In this document: positions 43,991-54,752 of the stretch, piece after piece
Numbering within the stretch: the stretch's first letter is position 1
Layout of the letters: the number at the start of each line of letters is the position of its first letter
DNA from: Lunularia cruciata
Lineage: Eukaryota > Streptophyta > Marchantiopsida > Lunulariales > Lunulariaceae
Direction: 5' to 3'
Assembly: GCA_948567375.1 (NCBI GenBank)
Contig: OX419761.1
Location: 15,812,501-15,876,500 of the forward strand
Length of the DNA: 64,000 bases
Notes under the pieces: model-generated
Told to the model about the DNA's origin: nothing
Database searches by the model: none
Seen by the model: only the letters and a program-made list of their open reading frames with translations
Program-made: the position numbers and the translations under genes

Positions 43991-44827
43991 TCCCACAACT
44001 CCTGTAATCTCGATCTTTCAAGGTTCTGGCAATCCTTCTGAAGTCCTTAGCGACAGGTGGACTGCTTAGCTGCGGACTGCTTAGCCCATCTTATCTCTTG
44101 TGTCTTTTTCTCGTACGGCTTGATGGGATCTTCCCATCCTTCTTGCGGTCGGCTTTTCTCTCCGTTAGCTCTGCTTTCCCATTGTTCCAACTTGGAGCTA
44201 CTTGTCGGCACTGCTACTTCTACTTCTGGGTTATATGGACAGCTGTCACTCTCGGCACAGATGTTCTTTTAGTAAGAGAAAAAGAGATGCGATACTTGGA
44301 GACATAATCGCACGGCGAGTCCTGCATTTCTTCGCGGTTCACATATAAAAATACCATAATCCGAATAAAATGGAACTTGGTAGTTTTAAGTATAATAATC
44401 AGGACATCATGCAGTTATTGTACCACGCAGGATATCATGCATTTATGAAACATAGCTAAATTAGACATGCTCCAGCAAGCCTTTGGAAGCCCCTCACGCA
44501 ACCAAAATTTGTTTATGAGATTCTTTGATCAATTGAATAAATTATTTCTCTTGCGGGGAATCGAGTTGCGAAACCCGGCAATAAGGTTTAGCATAAACTG
44601 ATCATGAACACTGGAAATATACTATATATAGAGGGCACTACCATACTCGTGTTGTGAGAGGGGAGTGAGTTCCTGCACTTCTTTTGCACCTCTTCTTTTC
44701 CTTCGTAGTAAAAGAGAAACAACGTCACGAGAGGGAAGTGAGTCCTTGCACTTCTTTGCGCCTCTTCATTTCCTTCTTCGTAGAAAAGAAACAACGTCGT
44801 GAGATTTTACGACCAAGAAACAACGTC
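43985..44827 (+). repeat. R2/R1-related module abutting NLR-2
   Basis: R2 end (cacaactcctgtaatctcgatctttcaagg), hairpin module at 44,122-44,138, then the stretch shared with 15,400-15,830. It includes a TATA-like actatatatagag at 44,631-44,643 and a 73-bp tandem duplication at 44,656-44,803 (gagagggGAgtgag...aaacaacgtc). The join with the NLR leader is at about 44,828. The TATA box is about 1 kb ahead of the NLR-2 start codon. Confidence 0.6.
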
Positions 44828-45791
44828 ATGACTTTTATGAACAAGAAAGTACACCGGCAGGGTATCCAAGGAAAACTGATCGTCATTTCGGTACGATGGT
44901 GTATAACTTCTGGTTCTACCAAATGAGAGAAGCTGGAGAGATTGCATTTCCTGCGAGTCTCATGGCCATGAGCGAGTAAGTAGTGGCACTGATAATTCTG
45001 GGTTTGAGCATAGAAGGAACTCGCTCGCAGAGCTACCTATGTTGAGAATTCTTCATGAGATAATACTGGACGAACTCGCAACTCCTCACAGTGTCTCTTG
45101 AGAGCATATTTCAGTCGAAACGCTGCAAAACAGCGCAGAAATATCGAAGTGGGAGTTATCTTCCTCGATGGCCCTGAGACCAGCGCAAGGCAAGTCCAGG
45201 CTTCACTTCCCAGCATCTGCTCGTACGGACCTTTTTGGGTTTGTTTCCGATCTGTTGAATGGAAGTTTTGCATTGCTGGGGAGGAAAACCTGTTCTCAAA
45301 CGTCAGTCAGTAAAACATTTCTTTCTGCTTGAGACTAGCACTGAGACTGGCATAGTACGACAGCTCTACATTTCGTGAAATTGACAACATAACTGAAAAC
45401 ATTGTATTTGTATAGTAGCGTCGGAAAGGCAAAACTCCTACACGTCATTATGCTTTGCGATGCAACGAAAAGAGGGATTGAATGTATGGAAACCACAAGA
45501 AAACAGAAATTTATAGTAGTTTTTCATGTCTTGTGTCATCAGCTATTATACGTGGTTACTGCATCCACATTTGATCTATTCCGGGGTGACAATCCACAGC
45601 ATCCATACGTGACTATGGCGGCTTCCAGTTCCGGGTCTGGTTCAGTTCGTGATAGCTATCAACGGGTAAATCATCCATGGTTGCTTTGCTGTCCATTTCT
45701 TTATACACTTATTGCAAAAGCATTTGCAGAGGTTCATGGTCCAATTACGTTTTGTAGTATTGAATAAGAACCTCATTGTCGGAACTTGCAG

Positions 45792-46446
45792 GTGAGTGAT
45801 GCTATTTACGAAATTCACAGACCGGTATCTGGAGAGATCACTATGGAAGTGATATTTTTTCACGGTTATGTGTGGAACGATTGCGAAGAGGCACACATCC
45901 AAACTTGGATGGTGAGAGACAGCTCAGCGTGTTGGCTCGGCACTTTGCTTGTCCAACAGTTCCCTCAAGCTCGTGTACTCTCAGTCTCTTACGATTCGAG
46001 TCTGAAAGTTTCTCCTTCACACGGAAGAATGGATATGCATCTTACAGGCGAGTATCTTGCTCAATCTCTGATCCATTTTGGAAACATTGGGCAGCACTGG
46101 CCGGTTGTGCTGGTCGGTCACTGCGTAGGTGGGCTGGTCATGAAAGAGGTCTGTCTACAAGTGCAACGTCAAAGAGCATACACAAAGTCTGGAATCCGCG
46201 AGTATTCCAATTTTTTGAGAAATTTGAGAGGATTGTTCTCCTACGGGACACCTCAACAAGGATTCAGGATGTGCTTGGGGGGCTCATCAAAGTCTAGAAA
46301 TCCCTTACTGGAATATATGGAACTCCTAAGTGCGCAAGGTGCTCGAATCAACGCAGAATTTGCAAAGTTGTTGGAAGACGTGTGGTGTTATGGAAACGGA
46401 AGAAACTCAAGTGCGAAGCCTCAACATCATACGAAACCTGCGCAAG
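45792..46446 (+). CDS. NLR-2 exon 2: alpha/beta-hydrolase domain, nucleophile Ser replaced by Cys
   Basis: It is about 95% alike to NLR-1 exon 2. The nucleophile elbow reads GHCVGG (tgc at about 46,120) where NLR-1 and the family have GHSVGG. In the next exon the His motif reads NHFTICKP, not DHFTICKP. A 14-bp deletion after GCAAAGTTG (about 46,372) shifts the last 25 codons and puts exon 3 out of frame, giving a stop soon after the splice. A cysteine can be a nucleophile in related hydrolases, but together with the deletion loss of activity is more likely. Confidence 0.75.
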
Positions 46447-46639
46447 GTAATTCTTATAATTTGCCTTCTGGTCATTCTTGTACTGTATATCACAGTACTA
46501 GTTTTAGTGTTTTTACCGTTACTCTGTATCTAAACAGAAGTTTTGGTATCATAGTAGGCTTCGGCACAGTTCCTCAATAGAGCTTTACTGCCAAGAGCTT
46601 TAGTAATTGAGATCGTCTATGATTTTCATCTATCTGTAG

Positions 46640-46834
46640 GTATGGGAATGGGTACCGGGATACTTTCCTCGCGATTTTTTCCAGTTGGTTGAAGAAGCAT
46701 CTGCCCGACCTGACATGGACGACTTCTATTCAATTCGTGGAATAAACCATTTTACTATCTGCAAGCCAGAGGACAAGACGTCAGATAGTTTTCAGCATTT
46801 GGTCCGTTTCTTGCAAACTATCTGTCTTGAGGAG
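46640..46834 (+). CDS. NLR-2 exon 3: hydrolase C-terminal region
   Basis: It has 65 codons between acceptor ctgtag and donor gtatgg: VWEWVPGYFPRDFFQLVEE at the start, NHFTICKPEDKTSDSF and VRFLQTICLEE at the end. The His of NHFTICK is the expected triad histidine. The exon matches NLR-1 32,943-33,137 in length and phase. Confidence 0.7.
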
Positions 46835-47036
46835 GTATGGTCCTAAAATAAGAAAACCAGCAACTTTCAAGTCAATCCCAATTTGGTCAATGTTATCAAT
46901 CCTATTGAGCTCTCAAATCTTCTGGAATTTGGGATATTGTGGGAATTCCGTCCGTTTTCTAACATGACCTTGCTGTTTTGTCTCGTTGAGCAATTGCGGT
47001 TCTTGCTGATTCTTGTGTCTTCTTTCCATTAACCAG

Positions 47037-48152
47037 GAGTCAAGAAAAGTAGGATTGGAGAACCATCTTGGACTTCCTGACGGGATAATTGAGTTCGGAG
47101 ATCGTATTAGGGAATTCATGGAAGTGCTCGAATTGCCAGAGGCAGGACCGAAGCAGATACTACTGGTGGGGATGGGTGGTTTAGGCAAATCGACACTTGC
47201 GAAACAAGTCCTGATGAAAATCCAAAGCCAATTTGACTATGTCTGTTTTGTTGAAATTCTCCAAAAAACCCTCAGTCGGACAGACTTCTGGAAAATGGTT
47301 GTTGGAAACTTGTACGAAGGCAACGGGAAGCAAGCAAGCGTTGAGGTGCAGGATGAGTGGGGCACATTGAAACTATTACAGGGAAAGAAACTTCTACTGA
47401 CTTTGGATGACTGTGATAATGCAGCCGACATGACGAATCACTTGAAAGGACTCTCTTGCGGAGAAGGTAGTCGTTTGGTAGTAATCTCTCGCATACAAAA
47501 GGATAGATGTGGTTTTGTAAAACATGTTCTCCCGTTCCTGTCAGATAATGATGCGCTGACACTATTCAAAGCTCGGGTTCAAAGTCCCACCTTAGAAGCG
47601 ATACCCAAGGAGTTGGTGGAACAGATTGTGGGGACGTGCGAAGGGCTACCTCTCACTTTAGATGTGATTGGCAGTTCCTTACGTGGACGGAATAATGAAA
47701 AGATATGGAGAAGCACTCTTGGTAGGCTATGTGAAGCAGGATGTATAGATGGAACTAAACAGGACAGGCTGTGGGAAAGACTCAGAGTGAGTTTTGACAG
47801 CTTAGGAGATGAAGAGAAAGCCATATTTCTGGACTTGGCTTCATTTGACATGGTACATTGCCAGTATGATTTGACGGTGTTTGAGTCTGCGTGGAAAGAT
47901 AGTGGCGGGGGAATGTCAATAGATTTAAGTTTGACCAATTTAGTGGAGAGGTCTTTCATTCAGATCCGGATTGTCAAACAGCTACGACGGTACAGCGAAG
48001 AAGATTACACAGATCCATATCCCGTAGTTTACATACATCGACAAATGAGGGATATGGGAAAGCGGATCTCGAGACCACCACAGGGAAATGCAGAGTCATG
48101 GAGAGGAGTTTGGCAACCTTACGATGTGCAGGACATTCTGACCATATATAAG
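47037..48152 (+). CDS. NLR-2 exon 4: NB-ARC nucleotide-binding domain
   Basis: It has 372 codons, open throughout. Motifs in order: ESRKVGLENHLG linker (the place of VGLE in many NLRs), P-loop GMGGLGKSTLAKQ (about 47,170), RNBS-A-like FVEILQKTLS, kinase-2 LLLTLDDCD (47,393), RNBS-B RLVVISRIQ, GLPLTLDVIGSSL (47,645), RNBS-D-like FLDLASFD, and an MHD-like IHRQMRDMG (48,034). The P-loop Lys and Ser/Thr and the kinase-2 Asp pair are all present, so ATP binding and switching look possible. The final donor is gtaagg at 48,153. This is the only complete NBS in the window. Confidence 0.9.
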
Positions 48153-48300
48153 GTAAGGTGATCGTTGAACCATACTTCTTCGGAGTCACAAAGTCACGGG
48201 CACATTCATGGTTGGAAGACTACTTTCGAAATCATGCCTTGATACTTTTTTCTGGACGAGGAAGTTACATATGGATTACTCATTTCTTGTAATTGTACAG

Positions 48301-50277
48301 GGTAAAGCTGCCAACGGTGAACTCCAAGTACTATCCATGGGCAGATCAGATTCTGTGGCTGTGAATCTGGGGAGAGCATCGGAATTGCGCAGGAAGAATT
48401 CTTCTTGTTTTGACGGGCGTTTATCCAATCTACGAAGTGTACGTCTATTGAGAATGAGTGATCTGAACCTGATCGACTCGCATCAAGCATTGCGGTTCCC
48501 TTGGCCCCTAAGGGTGCTCCACATGAGCAATTGTTCAAGAGAAGAGAGGAAAGATAGCTGGTTACCAGAAGCGAGTTGGCCCATCCGCGAGGAGGATGTA
48601 GGAAACCTTCATCGACTTGCTGTTCTCATATTTGATCATTGTTGCTGGGTCACTTTGCCAAGCAACATTCACGAATGGGATCATCTCGAGGTTATCATGA
48701 TTCATGCCACGGACTTGACCAGAATACCGCGGAATTTCGGTCGTCTTCCATGTTTGGAGCGATTGGATCTTCAAGATGTACAGATAGCAGAGCTTCCCCT
48801 TTCAATTTTGGAGTTGCCATCGTTGCGAGATCTCAGGTTAGTGGACTGCTTGAATTTCAAAAGTTGGCCCCACAAACCAATACATGTTTCAAATCAACTA
48901 AATTCTCTCACTACACTTCACCTGGAAAAACTTCCTGCTCTGTCAAAGTTGCCTGATGGCTTTGGAGCTTTCGAATCTCTCACAAAATTAACCATGGTAA
49001 ACCTTCCTGCATTGAGAAAGTTACCGGAGAGCTTCGGGGCTATGCTGTCTCTGCAAACATTAAAGTTATTGGAATGTAATGCTCTGAATAGACTGCCCGA
49101 TCGGTTTGGTGACCTTCGAAGGTTGGAAACCCTACAAATAACTGGGTGCAGGAGGTTGGAGAGTCTATGTGAATCATTCGGCGGTCTGCGTGCCCTCAAG
49201 GAGCTGTCGTTACAAAACCTTGATGCTTTGGAAGTGCTTCCTCACACGATTGGGCAATTACCATCCCTTGAGACCGTTCACTTATCCTCTTGTTCTAAAC
49301 TAACGATGTTGCCGGAGAGTTTTGGTGAGCTCGAATTATTGCGGGAGATATCTGTATACCAGTGCGCTTCTTTGGTACACTTGTGGGAAGACCCTAAACT
49401 GGGGGAATATGGATCCTCCGGCGAACCTAGAAATACGCTTATCAATCTGCACAGATTAACAGTATGGATGTGTCCTAGGTTTCAAGCTTTACCACAATCT
49501 TTACGACAACTTCCATGTCTGGATTATTTGGAATCAGGGGGATGTGAAACCTTCAAATGGTCACCTTCTTGGTTAAGGCAACTCAAACGACTGAAACATT
49601 TAGGAATGGGAGGTGCGGTTGTTCCTGAAAATGCTGAATGGAAACATGAGCAGACAGAGAACCTAAAGCCACTAAGTATCGGGGATGACGACGAGTCCCC
49701 AGGCGGATCGGATTTATTTCCTGCAAAGCTTGGATGGGTAAGTGGTTCGACCTTTGAGTTTCTCGGAGATCTTACTTCCTTGGAACATTTAGAGATAGCT
49801 GATTGTAGCTCGGTGGGTAAACTCCCGGAATGTCTTAGTCAACTAATGGTTCTGCGGAGGCTGAAAGTGCACCAATGTATAAATATTCCCGAGTCTATAG
49901 GACTGCTGAAAGCTTTAACAGAATTATCTGTAGAAGGAACTTTTACGAGCCTACCGACAGGGACGGGGGAGTTGAAATCTCTTGAGTCCTTAAGCTTGAC
50001 AGGTGGACGCTTTAAGGAGCTTCCTGTTTCCTTGGGACAGCTAGCGGCAATCCGGCGTTTATACTTAATTGAGTGTGATTACCTGACTCGTCTGCCTGAC
50101 TCCTTCGGCCAGCTAACTCGCCTGAAAGATCTGGTAATTTCCCGTTGTAAGTCCCTCGAAAAGTTACCCGAGTCGTTAGGTCAACTTGCATCTCTTGATT
50201 CGTTGCAGATAGACACATGTTTTTCTCTCAAGACTATACCCCACTCGCTTGGACAATTAGCATCGTTACGCAATTGA
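48301..50277 (+). CDS. NLR-2 exon 5, first LRR half
   Basis: Following acceptor ttgtacag the frame starts GKAANGELQVLSM, which joins exon 4 (...ILTIYK) in phase. A GELQVLSM-like linker leads into more than 25 LRRs of 23-24 residues with the cytoplasmic-type consensus LP-S-G-L--L-TL-L--C--L (for example LPDRFGDLRRLETLQITGC). The frame meets TGA at 50,275-50,277 inside a repeat. The next frame continues the same repeat (LIIDGCVSL), so one base has been lost within about 50,262-50,275. Confidence 0.88.
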   Translation, partial: GKAANGELQVLSMGRSDSVAVNLGRASELRRKNSSCFDGRLSNLRSVRLLRMSDLNLIDSHQALRFPWPLRVLHMSNCSREERKDSWLPEASWPIREEDVGNLHRLAVLIFDHCCWVTLPSNIHEWDHLEVIMIHATDLTRIPRNFGRLPCLERLDLQDVQIAELPLSILELPSLRDLRLVDCLNFKSWPHKPIHVSNQLNSLTTLHLEKLPALSKLPDGFGAFESLTKLTMVNLPALRKLPESFGAMLSLQTLKLLECNALNRLPDRFGDLRRLETLQITGCRRLESLCESFGGLRALKELSLQNLDALEVLPHTIGQLPSLETVHLSSCSKLTMLPESFGELELLREISVYQCASLVHLWEDPKLGEYGSSGEPRNTLINLHRLTVWMCPRFQALPQSLRQLPCLDYLESGGCETFKWSPSWLRQLKRLKHLGMGGAVVPENAEWKHEQTENLKPLSIGDDDESPGGSDLFPAKLGWVSGSTFEFLGDLTSLEHLEIADCSSVGKLPECLSQLMVLRRLKVHQCINIPESIGLLKALTELSVEGTFTSLPTGTGELKSLESLSLTGGRFKELPVSLGQLAAIRRLYLIECDYLTRLPDSFGQLTRLKDLVISRCKSLEKLPESLGQLASLDSLQIDTCFSLKTIPHSLGQLASLRN

Positions 50278-50278
50278 T

Positions 50279-52583
50279 AATCGACGGTTGTGTATCCCTT
50301 GCCAATGACCAGACTAACCCTAATTTTCGAGGACAGCTCAACTCCCTTTGGCGGTTAACCATGAAAAGTTGTGTGTCACTTCATAGCTTACCTGATTTTC
50401 TTTTCGATCTTATATCTCTACGAGAGTTAGTCATAGAAGGATGTATGTTTCTCGATATCATACCGGGTTCCCTAGGACAACTTAAAAGTTTAGAAAGGTT
50501 AGTTATAAAGAGATCTTTATCCAATAATCTTGTGGTTGACCCTTTGCAGTATTCGTCTCTTAAACGATTAATTATTGAAGATTGTGTATCTGTCAATCTT
50601 TTACCAGATTCCATAGGACAGCTCTCATTTCTAGAAATACTGGAGATCAAAGGGTGTGTGTCTATAAAAGATTTTCCTGACCTTTTACAGGTAACATCTC
50701 TTAAATACTTAGGGATAGAGGGGTGTCCATCCCTCGTTGTTCTACCCAACTCCATAGGACAACTCGCTTCGTTGGTACAATTTACCATAAAAGAGTGCGT
50801 ATCTCTTATTTCCATCCCCGACCCTCTCCACCTCGTATCTCTTGAATATTTAGCCATAGATGGGTGCACCTCTCTCAGGGCCATGCCGAACTCTTTGGGA
50901 CAACTCAAATCCTTAACAGATTTGATCATAACAGATTGTACAACCATCAGTAGCTTACCAGATTCTCTCGGGCAACTTGCATCTCTAAAAGTTTTCAACA
51001 CAAAGGGATGCATATCCCTCGAGAACCTACCGACAAGAATGGCACAGCTGAGATTACTTGAGACATTATCCTTATCAGGATGCTTTGAAGATCTTCCCGA
51101 ATGGTTGGGGCGATTTGTGGCACTTCAGGATTTAGCGGTATGGCATTGTCCCCGATTGAAATATTTACCTGAGTCCCTGGGGCAACTCACCGCGCTGAGA
51201 TGTCTCGAAATAGTCAAATGCGAGGCCCTTGAGAACCTGCCTGATTCTTTAGGGCAACTTGCATCTCTAAGAGTTTTGGACACAATGGGATGCACATCCA
51301 TCAGGAACCTACCAGCAAGCATGGGACAGTTGAGATTGCTTGAGACATTGACCTTGTCGGGATGCTTTGAAGATCTTCCCAAATGGTTGGGGCAATTTGT
51401 GGCACTTAATTATTTAGGGGTAAAGCATTGTGACCGACTGAGATATTTACCTGAGTCTCTGGGGCAACTCATCGCGCTGAGTGATCTCGAAATAGTCGAA
51501 TGTAAGGCCCTTGAGAACCTGCCTGATTCTTCAGGGCAACTCACATCTCTCAAGTGGCTGTCCGTACAGGAGTGTGTCTCGCTTAAGACCATACCTGGTA
51601 CACTAGAGGAACTCAACTCTCTAAAAAGTTCGGTTATTAAAACGTCTGTACCTGAGTCAGTTAATAAAGTACCCGAGTGTCTTGGACAGCTAGCATGCTC
51701 AGAGCTAGGCCCTTTTGCTAGTCTACCAACAAGCCTCAGACAGCTGACAAGTCTAAAGAAGTTAACGTTGATGGGTGAGAACTTTGCGCATCTCCCCGAC
51801 TGGCTGTGGCAAATGCCGGCACTAACAGACCTAAAAATACAACAGTGTGATCATTTAAGCCATATGCCAGACGTGAGATCTCTGGGACAAGCAATTACAC
51901 TCAAAAGTCTCTTGATAACTGAGTGCAAAGCTCTTAAGAACTTACCCAAATCTATTGGAAACATCGCAGCTCTAGAGACATTAGTTATAAAAGGATGTAT
52001 ATCGCTCGAGAATATACCTGACTCGTTAGGACAACTCGGACATCTTACCGAGTTACATATTGAAGGGTGTGTAGGTGTGAAGACCATACCTGACTCTATG
52101 AGGCAGCTCCATGATCTAAAATATCTGTATGTGGACGCATATTTGGCGACTCAAGTCACGTCCATTGCACAACTCAGATCGCTTGAAAGTGTAACAGTGG
52201 CAGGTGAGTACTCTGAGGATCTTTTGGGGGCTCTTAAATTGGCACAGTTTCCAGCGCTACATGAGCTGAGGCTACTACGGTGTGATTATTTCATGCATTT
52301 ACCTGACTTGCTACGGTCAACCAGCTTGGATGATCTGTTCATAGGAGAGGATCTGCTCATGGAACATGATTATCTGCATGATCACTTTGGCTCATCTGAA
52401 CCTGCTCGACTAGCACGAAAGAAGCTCGGGCCACGGCAGTATCTGGAAATTCACGACTGTACGTCTCCACGCCAATCTACATACTTTCCAGAGTCTATTG
52501 AACAGCTGGTTTCCTTGAAGTATGTTCATGTAAGTGGCCAGACGTCTTTACACGTACTCGAATCTCTTTGGAGATTGCAGTAG
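50279..52583 (+). CDS. NLR-2 exon 5, second LRR half
   Basis: In the third frame from about 50,270 the LRR runs without a break to TAG at 52,581-52,583. It has about 30 repeats such as NLPDSLGQLASLRVL and ends VLESLWRLQ. It includes an in-frame tandem duplication of 94 codons (50,976-51,257 and 51,258-51,539), seen in the recurring LRLLETL-LSGCFEDLP-WLG block. The end from 51,841 is almost the same as NLR-3 at the window start. No transmembrane or extra C-terminal domain follows. Confidence 0.88.
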
Positions 52584-52605
52584 AAGATAATTACATGAAA
52601 CATGA

Positions 52606-52644
52606 AATATTGCTCGAAAGCTGAAATAGCTTTCGAGCAATATT
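52606..52644 (+). terminator. Hairpin 23 bases after the NLR-2 stop codon
   Basis: The arms aatattgctcgaaagct and agctttcgagcaatatt are complementary over about 17 bp with a short loop (gaaat). The paired copy in unit I keeps only the right arm (agctttcgagaaatt, about 762-776), so the palindrome arose or was lost after duplication. A role in 3' end formation is a guess. Confidence 0.6.
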
Positions 52645-53110
52645 TCATATCTCGAACCCATTCACCGTGAAACATTCCTTTCTTAGTATTCCATGTGTGG
52701 CAGCTCACTTCATTTGGAGCACTGACACTAGCCTTCTGGGCATATGGATCTCTCACGTGCAATTTACTCACCAGATAATATCTCTGAATAAGAATGCAAG
52801 ACAGAGAAACGATTTCTAGAAGAATCTCTGCCGGCAGAATGAGTACCCGGAGTAAGTTAAGTAAATTATTTGACGTATGATACCCAAGGGACGCAGGTGC
52901 CCATGACAGTTGAATTCAAATATCCTCAGTTCTTGAAGGGAGGCTGCTGTAGAGACTCTTGTAGACGAATAATAGATGTCCACTCACATCTTACGATTGA
53001 TAATAGTGACGAGGATTTGTCTTGCATATGAGTTCGCGATGATTTCTCGGTAAGTTTACAGTCCCAGTTTTGCGGTGATGCAAGTTGTCTTGATAGCTTG
53101 AACCTGGTTA

Positions 53111-53377
53111 ATGTTCGCGACGTCTATAGATGGAATTTCTCTCATAACTCAAGTACACTTGATTGTTGAACTGAGTTTTACTCTCAGGCAATCTAGGATT
53201 ACGATAACCACCGTGATACACAATGCTGACATCGTAAAAAGCTGCAATTGCCCAACCTGTGAACATCAACTGTTGTCGCACAGCTTGAAGGAATACTTAA
53301 CGATAGATCCCAGAGGTACTCAGATGGCTGAAATGCTCGTAAAAGCTCTCCAACCTCTTACACGTCTGTATGAGTAA
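53111..53377 (+). CDS. Hypothetical small ORF with CxxC-H motif in NLR-2 flank
   Basis: The frame has 88 codons. It contains CNCPTCEHQ and a hydrophilic end. Its counterpart at about 1,290-1,560 has a stop and frameshifts. There is no known domain, and a splice acceptor-like ctcag lies inside at 53,184-53,188. It could be an exon or chance. Confidence 0.2.
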   Translation: MFATSIDGISLITQVHLIVELSFTLRQSRITITTVIHNADIVKSCNCPTCEHQLLSHSLKEYLTIDPRGTQMAEMLVKALQPLTRLYE

Positions 53378-53957
53378 GTTACCCAACCTCCGTATGTACT
53401 AAACTTTTAGGATAGTTTCTTCAGAGCACAACATCGTACGGGGGGACCTCAGCCTCGAAGCTTTGGGGGAACTACCTCGTTAACAGCTCATGCAGGGAGG
53501 ATCGAAGGTTTAAGCCAGACGGTCGGCCAGGTGCATTGTTGTGAGAAAATTGAGTTTTTGTAATAATAATTGTCATTGGGGGCCATACTTCGAATGACTT
53601 GCATGCCCTTAACGTGAAATGATCCAGTTGAATGTGAAGGCATTCAACATGGGTGGATTGAAGGCCCTCCAGATCTTCCACTCACGTCGGCCTCAACGTG
53701 CTCCAAGGTCTCTATGCGTCTTCCTTCCGAGCATATGATCGTGTTCCGAAAGGGAATGACCCCACGTTGGATCAAGCAGAACAGCATTCCAGTGAAGAAT
53801 GATCTTGGGATAGGTATGTAGGTTGAGCTAATCAGATGCCGAAATTCGTGATAATTACTTTTGATGGAGGCATTACTTAGACCCTCAGATTATCCTGATT
53901 GAGTATACAAACTTGATGAGATCTTGAGTTATCATTCAATCCAGCCAGCTGTTCATG

Positions 53958-54752
53958 ATCTTAACGTTAAACAGACTGGTTAAGGCTTAGATCCACAAAA
54001 TTTACATTCGCTGCAGGTGATGTTGATATGTCAGCCGAATCTGAAGTGATCATTAAGTCATAAGTATTGGTGACGCAGATGAAATTGTTTTCTTGTCTTC
54101 CTGGCTGTGACGGATGGATGCTGTGCAATGTTCTATATCGATGACATGATATATAGATGCAGGAAATGATGGTGTCAGCTTTCACGGATAATCAGATCAG
54201 GACATAGTTTCTAGAGTTTGTCATAGATATTTCATGAGTCATTATGGTTGTTATGTTCATGATATTCAGTTAGATAAACCGTTTATATTCTGGATCTAGG
54301 TGATCCCTACAGGGAGTTCTCTCGTCTACATACATGAGACAGTGTAAGTTAAAATTGTTTTTCCTTCACCATTTCTTGTAGATTTTATGTTTCTGCTCTT
54401 TCTCATAACTTGCGCAGATTTCAGCTGTTAGAGAAGCGGTTCTGGATCTAGGTGATTCCTAAGGGGAGTTCTCTCGCCTCGAAACATGTCACAGAGTAAG
54501 TTCAAATTGCTTTGCGTTCACCATTTCTTATAAATTTTTCTGTTTCTGCTCCTTTTCAAAACTTGCGGCAATTTCAGCTGTTAGACATACGGATCTCATC
54601 TACATCTTGAAGCAAGCACCGAGTTCGACATGAAATAAGATCGATCTAAAAGGAATGTGAGTATGCTTTAAGACTAGAATATATTACCAGAATTGAGTTG
54701 AGTAAGTTATTCTACGTCAGAACAAGAACCACAGCTGAGAAGGTGCCGACCC
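53958..54752 (+). other. Stretch of about 800 bp present in unit III flank, absent in unit I
   Basis: Homology to unit I (near 2,120) stops at tgttcatga and resumes at caggtaccagaactcgg. The stretch holds DNA similar to the RLP-B flank (54,090-54,330 against 38,640-38,930) and a tandem duplication of about 152 bp at 54,288-54,590. It is either an insertion here or a deletion in unit I. No gene. Confidence 0.6.
54288..54590 (+). repeat. About 152-bp tandem duplication
   Basis: Two units start ttctggatctaggtgat (54,288 and 54,440) and share gagttctctcg, caccatttctt and atttcagctgttaga, with about 15-20% difference. Confidence 0.75.

Larger units (their letters stand above)
45615..52583 (+). 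pseudogene. NLR-2, hydrolase-NBS-LRR immune receptor, full structure with two frame breaks
   Basis: Gene model: exons 45,615-45,665, 45,792-46,446, 46,640-46,834, 47,037-48,152 and 48,301-52,583, introns GT-AG. The ancestral product would be about 2,100 residues: hydrolase, NB-ARC, then a very long LRR. The start MAASSSGSGSV is shared with NLR-1; the frame is also open upstream to about 45,402 (with an ATG at 45,450), so a longer start is possible. Breaks are a 14-bp deletion near 46,372 in exon 2 (against NLR-1) and a one-base loss near 50,265 in exon 5. Each open part is long and otherwise clean, so the damage is recent or may partly be sequence error. NLRs of this kind act as intracellular immune sensors. 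Confidence 0.75.
52584..53957 (+). other. 3' flank of NLR-2 (duplicated region)
   Basis: This matches 761-2,120. Directly after the stop is an inverted pair, atattgctcgaaagct-gaaatagctttcgagcaatat (52,607-52,644), a strong hairpin that could help form the transcript 3' end. An open frame at 53,111-53,377 has a CNCPTCEHQ motif and ends LVKALQPLTRLYE. It is broken in the other copy and I do not recognise it, but it may be a remnant coding exon. Confidence 0.55.
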
